From: Lyophyllum atratum
Lineage: Eukaryota; Basidiomycota; Agaricomycetes; Agaricales; Lyophyllaceae
Direction: 5' to 3'
Length of the DNA stretch: 64,000 bases
NCBI GenBank assembly: GCA_014905825.1
Contig: JACGCN010000014.1
Coordinates: 1,178,001-1,242,000 of the forward strand
Shown here: positions 10,301 to 20,589 of the stretch, piece by piece
How positions within the stretch are numbered: position 1 is the first letter of the stretch
How the letters are laid out: the number at the start of each line of letters is the position of its first letter
Notes under the pieces: generated by a model
Told to the model about the DNA's origin: nothing
The model's database searches: none
Seen by the model: the letters and a program-made list of their open reading frames with translations, nothing else
Translations under genes and position numbers: made by a program

Positions 10301-12510
10301 TGAGGCGGGGGCAAGTGGGCTGATACCAAGGGCGAATTTCTTCCCGAAGGCTGGGGGTGTGAGGCCTCGCTCGAGGAGCTTTTCGGGGTTCCAGAGTACG
10401 ACGGCGGAGATTCCGTTGCCTATTCAACGAAGGTACGTAAGCTTCTTATGGAAAGTGGTGGTTCTTGCTGATGTGTTAGTGCAATGTAGTCGTGAAGAGG
10501 GTGGGAAGGAGTCGATCGAGATGCCTTCGGCGAGTGAGATCAAGAGGGCGCTGTCGCCCATCATCGGTTCTCCAACTTCGCCAACGTCCTCCAGCACACC
10601 CACAGGCAAGAATGCCCCGCCAAAGTCGTCGCCGCTGAGGGTGTCTTCGCCCCTCGCGAATCCACAGGATAATGGTGTCGGTGGACGGCTGTTCCGACCG
10701 CCCAACAGCCCCTTGGCACAGCAATCATTCAGCAGCGAGCTCGCGTCCGTTCCTTCGTCCCCGACCCAGAGCCGTCCCTTCCAGCAGCTCAGACAGATGG
10801 GCTCGAGAGCCACTCTGAACGAGCCACCGGCCCAGCGTTCTTCGCCCCGTACGCGTCTGACTCCACTAGCAGCATCCGCAAGCGACGCTGCATCTCCACC
10901 CACTCAGCATTCGCAGCCTCCCCCTCCAGAGCTCCGTCACCGCCCTTCCGTTGACACAGATGCCGTATCCATCCACAGCACCCGCTCCAACGCCCTCTCG
11001 CCCCCGCCTACCCTTGGCCGCCAGAACTCACTCCGAGCCAAGCTTTCCCTTCCCAATCTGCGACGCAATCTTAAGGATGACGCTCCGAGCCCGGCCCCAG
11101 AGTCTCCCCTCGTCGATGGTGATATGCTGCAAGTGCAGCACATGGACTTTGAGCTCGTTCGGCCCAACATCTCGCAGTTCCAGACGTCTGCTCGCACGAG
11201 CGAAGATTCGGGGGTCATGGGTCGTGACGGGTCTATTGACGCTCGGCAGGGCGCCAAGTTCCTCAGAGCTGATAGTCCAGCTGTATCGCTGGCTCCGCCC
11301 CATTCGCCTACGGTGGTGTCGGATAGCTCGGCGTCAGGCTCAGGCGTATGGCAGCCACTGAAGTCATCAGGTGCGGCACCTCAGGCGATGGGGTCTGAGT
11401 CGTCGATGGACGCCCATAGGCAGCGGGAGCTCAAGTGGATGTCGGTGATGGGTTCGGTTCCACCGGCGCAGTCGAAGAAGACCAAGAAGGTGAAGAAGTT
11501 GCTGTTTGACGGTGTGCCCTCGTCTGTGCGGTATCTTGTGTGGAATCACTTGACGGACGGGAAGGCACGGTGTGTACCAGGGGTATATACACAGCTGGGC
11601 GGACGGGAAAGGGTACCGGCGCTTATGGAGGTGGAGCGGGATGTGCAGCGGTGCTTCGTCGACCATCCGCAGCTACAGACCACGCAGGGGCCTGTCTTGT
11701 CATTGCTGCAGGCGTACTTGACGATGGTGCCAGATATACAGTATACCACTGGTATGTCTTTTAAGTTCTTTGTTTCGTTATATCTTGAAGTACTGACGAC
11801 ATGCTAGGGCTGACCCTAATCGCAGGGCACCTTCTGCTCCTCGCACCGGAGGAAGATGCGTTCTGGATCTTTGTCTCGATCATGGACACCCACATCCGTG
11901 CCTACTACTCGTCGACGGCTTCTCAAGTCGACGTTGATGCGTCGCTGTTTAGCCGTGCATTGGAGAGCGTCGACCCCGCTGTGGCCAAGAAGATGTTCAC
12001 GGACTTGTCAATTCCTCCTAACGCTCTATGTCGTCCTTGGTCAGTTATCTCGTTGCTTTTCCCGCACATCTGGCAATGGCTTATCGAACCCTCAGGTTTA
12101 CTTCACTCTTCGTCGGTTGCCTTCCTTCTGATTACCTGAACCGAGTTTGGGATATCTTCTTGTTCGAAGGTTATACATTTGCTTCTCTTCGACTACATCT
12201 CTCGCTGACTCTCCATCTTACGCCAGGTGTGCCCTTCCTCCTCCGCGTCGCACTCGTACTGGTCTCGTGCTGCCGTCGCCAAATCCTCGAATCCACATCG
12301 AAAGATGCGGTCCTCAATGTCGTTCTGCGCCCTTCACCCGCCTCCCTGCCCTCCAGTCCTGAAGCGTTTATCACTCTTTCACTGGCTGTCAAGCTCAAGG
12401 ATGACGATTTCCGTAAGCAGCGGGTGAAGTTAGAGGCGCAAGCCAAGCGCCAAACTCAGACTCCTCGTATGGTTTCCACGCCAGGCGCGATTTCTCTTCC
12501 ACGGACGTAG
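7318..12510 (+). CDS. Large TBC (RabGAP-like) protein, frame broken by an 8-bp duplication
   Basis: Exons 7318-10432, 10490-11751, 11808-12039, 12096-12169 and 12227-12510. The summed length is a multiple of three only if 8 bases are removed; a tandem GAATCCAC duplication at 9723-9738 is exactly such an insertion, and the intact product would be 1,652 aa. Roughly the first 1,200 residues are low-complexity and disordered (Ser/Pro/Gly/Thr, a poly-Asp run, a poly-Glu run). The C-terminus is a TBC domain: KKLLFDGVPSSVRYLVWNHL, the arginine-finger segment EVERDVQRCF, then GHLLLLAPEEDAFWIFVSIM, LCRPWFTSLFVGCLPSDYL and RVWDIFLFEGVPFLLRVALV. TBC proteins stimulate Rab GTP hydrolysis in membrane traffic. 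The usual YxQ glutamine finger is YTT here, so classical catalysis is doubtful. The ATG at 7105 is an alternative start. Confidence 0.85.
8580..8665 (+). other. G-run cluster inside the TBC coding exon
   Basis: Many closely spaced runs of three to five G separated by one to three bases occur on the plus strand (for example GGGGGTGGGGGTGGGGACGG). The segment encodes Gly/Val residues of the disordered region and could form G-quadruplexes in the transcript or DNA. Confidence 0.6.
9723..9738 (+). repeat. 8-bp tandem duplication GAATCCAC x2
   Basis: Two perfect adjacent copies of GAATCCAC. Reading stays in one frame before it and shifts to another after it; with one copy the text runs VPIVSNPPPSQAHLGTPALS without a break. 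Confidence 0.9.
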
Positions 12511-12839
12511 TCATCTATCTATACCTCTATCTCAAAGTCGGCTCTATACCACATATCATGCTATGCTATTACCCACTCACATACATATCTACTCTCAATA
12601 TCTTCGTCCTTTTATACTCACCATAGTGTAGAACGCAGTCGTGTTTTAACATTGGATAATTCTTTCGTTGTTGATACTTACCTACGGGCGCTTTGAGAAA
12701 TGCATATTAATGGATTCTGTGTATTCCTTTCTGTCGAGTAAAGGCATTTCTTCTGCTGATGACAACGTGAAATCTCAGGGCGCAAGCGATATCTTCTGTT
12801 TATTCTTAAAATTGGAGAACCACGACACCAATATTGAAC
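12511..12839. other. 3' region between convergent genes
   Basis: This AT-richer stretch lies between the stop codons of the TBC gene and the minus-strand gene that ends at 12840. It should hold both 3' UTRs. No other feature is visible. Confidence 0.5.
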
Positions 12840-13302
12840 CTAGTATGCCAGCTGGGCGAATGGATTGTCGAAGCGAGGGAAAACCTCGCCCAGTAAATGT
12901 ATATAATTGCCTTGACGTGTCCGTACGTTTCTCTTAATCGAATCGACGGTCTGTTCATCGTCCGCGGCTGTGGCAACGTCGTCGAGTGTGGAATCCTTGA
13001 GTTGTCCTGTTAACCTATCGGCTGCGGAGATTCCTTTTTCGATATCTTCGTTGGGCTGTAAAGCAGTGTCAGTAGCACAAATCCTGGGAAAGTCATCTGC
13101 TTACCCGCCAAAGCTCGGTAGCTTCCTCCTTCTTGAGGAGCCCTTCCTCGCGCGCTTCTTTGTTGATGGCCTTGTGGAGGGCGCCCAAGTCTTTCGTGGG
13201 AGCAATATCAATGTTAAACCTCGCCCGGTCTGCCACCAAGGCATCCCCGATCTTCCTCACGAAAAGGCACTGAACTCTCATTTGAGGCTCTTCGGCCGGC
13301 AT
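12840..13302 (-). CDS. Small protein with Crinkler N-terminal (ubiquitin-like) type fold
   Basis: Two coding exons, 13302-13105 and 13055-12840, encode 137 aa from MPAEEPQMRVQCLFVRKIGD. Upstream, GTAAGTG...ATTCAG looks like a 5' UTR intron ending just before the ATG. The pattern of an opening beta strand (VQCLFVRKIGD), a second strand (RFNIDIAPTKDLGAL), a Lys-rich helix (HKAINKEAREEGLLKKEEA) and a closing ELWR is that of the Crinkler (CRN) N-terminal domain, often ending LWKV. CRN proteins pair it with nuclease- or kinase-like C-terminal domains; here only about 70 Asp/Ala-rich residues follow, so it would be a header-only form. The fold call rests on motif spacing seen by eye. Confidence 0.55.
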
Positions 13303-13770
13303 ACTGAATGGCATAATTTCAACCAAAATCAGTGGATTCAAAGAGGCTCACTTACGCTGCAGTGCCGATATTGAACTATGTAATAGCTAGCCTGTTGTGG
13401 ACAAGAGGATGGTGAGGGTGTGGACAACAACAGCGGTGGTAACGACGAATCGGAAGAACAATGGCGATCGACAAATACAGCAGCACGTGACAGTGTGATG
13501 GGATGGCCGGCCCGGGCATGGGAAAAGACATGGAATCACTAACGCCTTGTCCTGCTGCAGCTCACCCATGGATTTATATTACGGTAGAGCGAACCACGGC
13601 ATTGGACTTTGTAGCTGTGTCGGCTCTTCGACTACGAGCCCCCATTGATCTCTAGATCTCTTCCAGCTATACGGGCTAACTTCGATTGATCAAAGTCCTC
13701 GCCGTCCCTCTCGTGCGCCTATCCCATCTCATTTCGACTTTCTCATTCCCTCACCACTTCCCTTGCGCAG
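13303..13770. other. Upstream region, no clear gene
   Basis: This holds the 5' UTR exon of the small minus-strand gene (its donor GTAAGTG lies near 13344) and pyrimidine-rich sequence before the 2H-like gene. A frame through 13700-13770 reads S-H-F-D-F-L-I-P and could belong to a missed first exon of that gene. Confidence 0.35.
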
Positions 13771-14946
13771 CACACCAACTCTATTCTACGGTCCGGCATC
13801 ACCGCCTTCCAGACCCACCTCTTCCAGCCTGGCGCCCATCCTGATGGCACGAGAAAGGCGCCCATCCGTGGTCTGGACAAGTCGATCGTGATTGATCCCA
13901 TGCGGTTTCATCTCACGCTGGGCGTTATGACGCTGGAGGGAGAAGCAGACATAGAGGATGGGCAGAATACCATGGGAAAAGTAGACCCCGAGCAGCCCAG
14001 TGCTCCTCCGACAGGTACACCCCATTCCTCTGCGTCTCCAGCGCCGACTTCTCCACCTCTCGCTGAACGCCAGAAACCGCCCCAGCCATTCCATCCCTTC
14101 ACTTCTCCAGAGCAGGATACTACTGGAAAAGTAGACCCCCCGCATCCCGACGCTCCTCCGCTAGATCCACCCCATCCCTCCGCGTCTCCAGCGCCGACGT
14201 CTCCACCTCTCGCTGAACGCCAGAAACCGCCCCAGCCATTCCATCCCTTCACTTCTCCAGAGCAGGATACTACCGGAAAAGTAGACCCCCCGCATCCCGA
14301 CGCTCCTCCGCTAGATCCACCCCATCCCTCCGCGTCTCCAGCGCCCTCTGCTCCGCCTCTCGCTGAATGCCAGAATCCACCCCAGCCACCTCCGCCAGGT
14401 ACACCCCATCCCTCCGCTTCTCCAGCGCCCACCTCTCCACCCCTCGCTGGACGCCAGGAACCGCCCCTCCCACCCCGCACAGTCACCACCGCCCTCTCCC
14501 TCCTCCGTTCCCTCGGGCCTCAGATCGACGCCATCCTCACCGGAGGAACACCAAGACCGTCGACTCCAGGGACTACCGCCGCCGTCGATGCGCCAGAGCT
14601 ACTCGCGTCGAAGCTCGAGCTCAAGGTCACGATCGACGCGCTCCACATCATCCGCCCCGTCAAGCTCAAACCACCCAAACCACCCCGCACAAGAAAGCCC
14701 CCCCACTCCTTACCCAACGAAGGCACCGATCCGCAGCCCGCTGTAGAAGGCACATACGACGGACAGGGAACACCTGAGGCGGCTGCAGGAGGAGACGCGG
14801 GAAACGACGCGGAGGGCGACGTGGGTGGACCATCAGTCGTAGCGGGTGTGGAGGTGCCTGATTCCAACGACGTGTGGGCGGAGGTGATGTACCTCGCCCC
14901 GAGGGAAAGGGGCGAGGACGGGCAGAAGCTACGGCGCATCGCGGGT
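13771..14946 (+). pseudogene. 2H phosphoesterase-like (AKAP7/ASCC1 type) gene remnant with proline-rich insert
   Basis: One frame carries RFHLTLGVMTLEGE, the first H-x-T motif of 2H phosphoesterases of the AKAP7/ASCC1 group. Later it has TTALSLLRSLGPQIDAIL, LELKVTIDALHIIRP and NDVWAEVMYLAP, the strands that normally follow it closely. Between them lies a proline-rich insertion of about 150 residues made of three 50-residue repeats. At 14946 the frame meets GTACGT; I find no downstream exon with the second H-x-T/S motif, which supplies the other catalytic histidine. The 5' end is uncertain: an in-frame ATG at 13900 sits only four codons before the motif. I infer a truncated, probably inactive gene; missed exons are the alternative. 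Confidence 0.5.
13976..14420 (+). repeat. 150-bp in-frame tandem repeat, three copies
   Basis: The phrase GGAAAAGTAGACCCC recurs at exactly 150-bp spacing, ending near 13985, 14135 and 14285, and the intervening text is nearly identical between copies 1 and 2. The 150-bp period keeps the frame and adds 50 residues per copy (APTSPPLAERQKPPQPFHPF core). Copy 3 diverges after about 100 bp. Confidence 0.85.
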
Positions 14947-16144
14947 ACGTTCCACTTTTTGATTTTTGGGGAGGGATGGAGGCTGATGATGGGTGGGGAT
15001 AGATATGATCAACTATCTTATCCTCAGTTTATCCACCACCAGTGCTCTGCTTTCTCCAACGACAAGCGATGCTCAGCGAACACGACGAGGTTCTCCATTC
15101 TATGCAGACTGCCCTTAGCTCTCTTGGGACTGTCTTACCATTGGAAGGACACGTTACACCGCCGAGTCGTCGCCAATATGCTCAGGGTTAGAGTTAGGTT
15201 ATGGATGGCTTTTCATTGCACCATGTGTGAAACGTTACAGCAGAGACATGTTCATAAGCAGGTATGTGTGGTACGTGGGAGGGGAGGAGGTATATATGTA
15301 CAGGGGCGGTGGCTTATCTTCTTGCGTACAAAAATGTGGCGGTCTACTATTTTATCTTGCGTACTCTAAGTCTTCGGCCAAATGATTCTTCGACCGGCGC
15401 GATATCGTCGTGGATGATTGGCGCTAGCGACGGCCTGATCCATGTCCCGTTGATAATGTCCTGGATGGAGGGAGGGGTTGGTGCCTCGCCAGGTTCCCGG
15501 AGTTCTGTGCCGTTGAACAGCGCGAGAACGGACGAAAATCATTCTGCATCGATCAAGTCACCTGGATCCATCCATCCGTCTGATCCACCGGTGAATAGGA
15601 AATCGCTGTCTCTCCCAAGGTCCCATCCCATGCCTTCGACGATTGTTTGAGCTAAAATCCTTGCCAGTTTGCATATCCTGTTGTTCTTCGCAAGGCTGTG
15701 TATCGCCCTCGTAAGATGACCTTTTCCGGTATCCGCTATGTAATCGTCGTAATGTATGACCATGCGGCACAGTGCCTGTATACACTTGGTATGCAATTCT
15801 GGGAAGACGGATTAGTACGAGATGATACAAGGACTAGGAGATACCCACTGATCTTCGAGGGTTCGCGAAACAGGGTGACCATCATACCTGACAGGGTGAG
15901 GTGGATACTCGGGTGATCGGCATTGGTGACAAGGCGCGCCTTTCTATGATCGTAGGCACGGGACACCTCGGTCAAATGAAGGGTGTTATACGTTAAGAAG
16001 TGCCCTCCAAGAGCGATGCTGCGTATAGGTGTATATACGGCATGGAAAGCACCGGGGGGCATCAACCTGAGATGTCGTAAGTTGGCTGATAGGAGACGAC
16101 ATGTAAGGTAGCTTACACAAGATCGCCAGGTTGGCAATCGATGA

Positions 16145-16152
16145 TATACGCC
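16145..16152 (+). repeat. Target-site duplication TATACGCC, left copy
   Basis: The eight bases TATACGCC directly precede the element and recur at 17408-17415 directly after it. Confidence 0.9.
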
Positions 16153-17407
16153 TAGGCTTTCGAAGTCCGGTCCGGTCCGGTTTTTGGCCCATTTTGGCCG
16201 CAACCGCGACCGGAACCGGTTGGGAAACTTACAACGGACGTGCAACCGACGACCGAACCGTGCACGACCGGTCGTTATCGGTTGCACGCACTTATCGGAC
16301 CGGTTTCGACCGGTCACGACTGAACTGGGTTCCAACCGGTCGCAACTGACTTGCGACCGGTCGCGACCGACGATATGGCTGCGAAATCTACTGGAAAACT
16401 CCCCATCTCTACCTTAAGATCATATATATATTAGCTAACTAATACAGAAGAATCTACATGTAACTAATACAGAAGAACTGAAGAGTGAATTAGAAGAATG
16501 ACATGAAAACATAGAGGAAGAGGACTTACAACTATAAATGACGTGCACAACGGTCGGGTGACGTGGGCGTGGTGGTGGCGTGGGCGTGGTGGGCGAGCAG
16601 TAGCAGTGGCAGGGCGGTTGGGGGATGTGATGTGGCGGGGGTGTGGGCAGGCAGTGATGATCGGGTGACTTGGGGTCGGGCAACGCGGGCGTCGCTTGGA
16701 GGTGACGTGGTGGCGGCGTGGGCGAGCAGTGGCAGGGCGGTTGGGAGATGTGACGTGGCGGCGATGTGGGCAGGCAGTGATGACGTGGCGGCGGTCAGGA
16801 CCTTTCCCGAGCCGCAGGGGGCTGCGTCGGGTTCGTTGGGTGACGTGGCCGTCGACACCGGGCTTTCCAGGGCGTGCAAGGAGTGGGGACGGCTGAAGGG
16901 GGTCCTGAGGGTCCTGGGTGCCAACTCCAGGTGGTTAGCGATCTGTTATGAGTGGTTATGGCTTCGAAGACGCACCTCGAGGCTCTCCCCCAGCTGGGGT
17001 CTGCCCTCCTCGCCTCCCCCCCATTCCCTTGTGTGACTCTCTTCCTGCTGTTGCCACAGCGGCGTCGCGTAGCTTTGTCTGGTGGCAGTCGGTGCTGATG
17101 TCGATTGGAGGGGATGGACGGGATGGACGCAGCGGTTGGGGTAGCTGGGTAGTGGTGGTGGAAGGGAATCAAAACGGCGTCGCCGTCAACGATTGCCTCG
17201 TTTGTTGATGTGCACCATGTGACTTGTCGGTTCTGACCGGTCGCGACCGGTCCTTGACCAGTTCGGCACACCGGCCATTTCCGAGCAACCGCAACCGCGG
17301 GCGTCGTAAATCCTCTGCAACCGCAACCGGAAGTCCGGTTGTTTCCGGTTGCGGTCCGGTCAAGTTGCGGTCTTTTTCGGTTGGTGCAACCGGACCTCGA
17401 AAGCCTA
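16153..17407 (+). mobile_element. Non-autonomous hAT-like DNA transposon, copy 1 (1,255 bp)
   Basis: The ends are TAGGCTTTCGAAGTCCGGT on the left and the inverse complement with one mismatch (TAGGCTTTCGAGGTCCGGT) on the right, giving 19-bp terminal inverted repeats. The flanks carry a perfect 8-bp target duplication. Eight-bp duplications with short TIRs are the hallmark of the hAT superfamily. The terminal 150-200 bp are packed with CCGGT/ACCGG and CGACCGGTCGCGACCGG-type motifs, as expected of subterminal transposase-binding sites. The interior has G-rich frames but nothing resembling a transposase, so it must be mobilised in trans. It sits in a coding exon of the JmjC-like gene. Confidence 0.9.
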
Positions 17408-17415
17408 TATACGCC
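17408..17415 (+). repeat. Target-site duplication TATACGCC, right copy
   Basis: A perfect repeat of 16145-16152 on the other side of the element. Confidence 0.9.
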
Positions 17416-19552
17416 TCACCCCCTAGTTTCTCCCATGCGAGCTGCCAGGTGTCTTCAGTTAGCCCATCACGTAGGAATTGATCGTGGAGGTCTTCGAGTG
17501 CTGCGCGCGTCTGCGCCTCGGTGTATCCTTTCGGCCGCAGAATGCCCCACTGTTTGGCTCCTACCCTTATCGTAAACTGGGTCCCCTGGCCGTCTGCATC
17601 GTGGTGTTCCAGCGTGTGGACGGCTGTGTGATGTGCAAGGGCCCAGTTCCGGGTCCGGTAGTGGTCGTCCAGTACGGTGGTTTTTTCGGAGAGATCACGG
17701 ACATTTGTGAGTCCGCGCGTGTAACCGTGGTCTAGGTGACTGTGAGAGGGTCAACGAGAGCTCAATCTTTATATATGACGACGCAGACTTACGCGACAAC
17801 CGGTGGACAAACACTTTGCCCCAATTCAAGCGATAGGATGCACTGCACTTTGCTGTGATCCGTGGCGCTCTCAATAAAGTCCTGCAGCGTCCGTTGAATA
17901 TGAGGGTGTTCAACATCTGCGTGCCGTACTTCCATATCTACGGCAGATAATGTCAGCTTATTAACACAGGTTTTGCTCTTCACTAACCGAGAATATCGCG
18001 TCGAGGACTTCTGAGCGTGAGTTCGCTTTGTTCCAAGTAGGTGTTGAAGTCGACGTTTGAGACACAGGGGTAGTTGTTAATCACGACAGTGTTGCCACGA
18101 CCGAGATTTTCGAGACATTGCTGAGCTAGCTCCCACTCCCGAAATTGATACGGGCGCGCGTCCATGTGCATGATGAATGGAGATTTCGTAGACGCTTCGT
18201 ATTGGGCGAGTCATGCTACAGCTTCCGCATCCTGAGCAAACGAGATAACGGGATTAGTACAATTGAGATGACGATACATTGTACTTACTTTATAGATAAG
18301 GTTGATCTCCGAGTTGTTGGAATCGGGTATGAATGGGAGCACGGTTTTGGCACCACTTGGCCATTCGACAGTGGGAGCGTGCGGTGAGATCTCGTAAGGA
18401 ACGACTTCTGAGATGAAGTCCGTCTTGCGGGCGGGAGCGGATGGTTCGTGTATGGTCTGAGCGGGTGAAGCGAGCGCGCTCTGATGTGGTTCACGATCGG
18501 GCATTTCCATTGGTGAATTCCTCGTGGTGGAAGACAGAGGCGGGTCATCGACGGGGTGATCAGAATGAGTGGAAAAGGAAGGGCTCGAGATGTCGGACGG
18601 AGATGTAGAGACAGACTGCAGGGGTTCGTCCCGGGTTTCAGCTGTCGCGATGTCGACCGGCGGTGGAGTCAAGGAGTGATCTTGAGGATCGGCTGCGGGT
18701 GTGCTGAGTGTAACGAGAGTTTCGGTGGACATCTCAAGCAGGTCATCGTGGTTAGCGTTGCCGTCAACGGCTCCAGAAGGGAGAAGAGCCGGATCAATCG
18801 GGATATCCTCCATAGTGTCCGGCTGCAGGTATCTGGACGACAGACCAAGAGGAGGCGGGGGATGTGTTATGCTGGGAACGGACGCGAAGTTTTCGCTCTG
18901 AGTAACGTCCGTGGGTGGTGGGGCGAGTGTAAGGAGACCTTGAGGCGTCGCGTGGTCGTCCAGCTGGTAAGTAGTATTGACAATGGGATGCGCGAAAGAG
19001 TTTGCTGGCGGCATTTGGGGCACGGGTGGGAGCGACGGTCCAGCAGAAGCCCATGTGAGAGCGGGAGCGATTGCTGGGTGGACTGCTGCGCTTGCAGGTT
19101 TGGTGTAACGCGCCCACTTGGCCCGAGGTGCAGTCGGGGTGTGGTTGGGAACCAGGATCATGCTGTTACCGGTGTTGTAGTAGGTGGTCGTGTTGCCTTG
19201 AGCGTCAGTGATTACTTCGAAACGCCCGGTGAGGCCGATGGACGGCGTGGACTTGATGATGCTGAGACCTGAGATGCTAGGCGGTGGTTGCGCTGCAAGA
19301 GAGGACCTGGGTTCGGGGCTTGTGACGGACGCGTTGCGAGGGCTGATGTCTTTCTGTCTCTCCCTGTGTTCCGAGGCTTCAAGGCGCATCCTTTTGCGTG
19401 GCGGACCAAGTTCAGGCAGAGCCAACTCAACTGTGGGTGTAGCCATGGTAGCTACTTGAACACTGTTTGCAATGATAGCGCGTTAAATTATGCAGACAGC
19501 TAAAAGTGCGAGGACTTACGAGTCACATTGACTAGCTTCGTTGGTCGAGCCT

Positions 19553-19661
19553 AGTATACTTCCCCGGGGTCTTCGCGCGAAGACCCCGTGCAACTTTCCT
19601 GCCATGTGGAGGGTCCGTTTCTGGGCAAATCTTTTTGTACCAAGGTGCATTCTGGACCATT
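19553..19661. repeat. Dispersed palindromic repeat (copy 1)
   Basis: It starts CTAGTATACTTCCCC and contains the near-perfect palindrome CGGGGTCTTCGCGCGAAGAC followed by CCCG. About 105 bp are identical to 27477-27583, where the homology continues into a tandem array. Here it stops at GACCATT. Confidence 0.85.
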
Positions 19662-20290
19662 AGGGTTATCTAGGGACTTTTTTTTTGGACTAGGGTACTG
19701 ATTAGGATTGAAAAATTTTCGGATTGGGGTACAGGGTTGGGCAGGGATGTGGACTGGGGTACAGGGTTGGGCAGGGATGTGGACTGGGGTTCGACTTGGG
19801 GTACAGGGTTGGGCTGTGATACGGACTGGGGTATGACTTGGGGTGTAGGAGGGGTACGCCTTGGGATTTGGGGAGGGTTGGGCTGGGATTTGTACTTGGG
19901 TGTGTTGAGGGTTGGGCTGGGATATGTACTGGGGTGTGCGGAGGGTTGGGCTGGAATGCGTATTGGGGCAGGACCTGGGGTGGAGTGTTGAGATGGGCTG
20001 GGATATGACTTGGGTGTGGGATGCAGGGTACGCCTTGCGGTGTCCGGAGGGTCGGGCTGTAATATGCACTGGGGTGTGTTGAGGGTTGGGCTGGGATACG
20101 TACTGGGGTGTGCAGAGGGTTGGGCTGGGATACACACTGGGGTACGACGGATGGGGGTTGGACTTGGGGTACAGGTTTGGGCTGCGATATGGGCTGGGGT
20201 ATGACTTGGGGTGCAGGGCTGGGATACCGCGGATGTGGACTTGGGCAACAGGGTTGGGCTGCGATATGCACTGCACTGGATTACAAGTTG
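19662..20290. repeat. G-rich minisatellite (about 35-45-bp units), copy 1
   Basis: Degenerate units of the form GGGTTGGGCTGGGATRYG then TACTGGGGTGTG repeat about 15 times. The start (GGGTTATCTAGGGAC and a T9 run) and the first 320 bp match 35331-35645. The long minus-strand frames here (Pro/Ser/Tyr repeats) are by-products. Confidence 0.85.
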
Positions 20291-20504
20291 GGGCGGGACG
20301 TAGCCTGCATAGATACATGTATGCTCCTCTTCGAGGAGGAGCTGTGAATGTGATTACACACAAGAAACCAAAAAAAACCGACCTGTATACCGTGTGAAGA
20401 CACACCCGGAATCGAACCAGGGACCACCCGCTTAATCCTTACAACGTCATAATAGCATCAGGCACACAAAAAACCAAAAAAGGGTTCTGTATATCATGCG
20501 ATAA

Positions 20505-20580
20505 CACACACCCGGAATCGAACCGGGGACCACCCGCTTAGTCTGCATTAAGCGGGCGTGTAACCAACTATACCATATGC
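20505..20580 (-). other. tRNA-like pol III module
   Basis: On the minus strand the text has an A box (TGGTATAGTTGG) and a perfect B box (GGTTCGATTCC), spaced as in a tRNA, and a possible 7-bp acceptor stem that needs several G-U pairs. The anticodon arm is replaced by a long hairpin, CCCGCTTA...TAAGCGGG. It is unlikely to be a working tRNA; a tRNA-derived SINE head or tRNA relic fits better. A degenerate second copy of the B-box half lies at about 20400-20460. Confidence 0.5.
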
Positions 20581-20589
20581 ACTTGTCAA

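Larger units (their letters stand above)
15347..19446 (-). pseudogene. JmjC-like dioxygenase-fold gene, disrupted by a transposon and two stops
   Basis: Minus-strand exons can be traced at 19446-18289, 18231-17988, 17937-17793, 17739 through the transposon to 16117, then two more to a stop at 15347. The first exon encodes a 386-aa Ser/Pro-rich region from MATPTVELALPELGPPRKRM. The core reads HHDADGQGTQFTIRVGAKQW, then DCQPGDLVLMPPGAFHAVYT, SIALGGHFLTYNTLHLTEVS and TNADHP, a JmjC-like double-stranded beta-helix with H-x-D and a distal histidine. A 1,255-bp element lies in exon 4; removing it with one 8-bp duplicate restores GEAYIIDCQPGDL. Two in-frame TGAs (18211-18213 and after DLIDAE near 15537) also break it. 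JmjC proteins are 2OG oxygenases, often histone or RNA modifiers; the original substrate cannot be told. Confidence 0.75.

Noticed and set aside
16435..17036. Open frames of 82-157 residues inside the hAT-like element as a possible transposase
   Set aside because: Composition is Gly/Val/Trp or Pro/Thr repeats with no hAT transposase or dimerisation motif; the element is non-autonomous.
19551..20405. Minus-strand frame of 284 residues rich in Pro/Ser/Tyr
   Set aside because: Translation of the minisatellite; overlapping frames read equally open.
20505..20580. Functional tRNA gene
   Set aside because: The acceptor stem needs mostly G-U pairs, and the anticodon arm is a long hairpin without a normal 7-base loop; kept only as a tRNA-like module.
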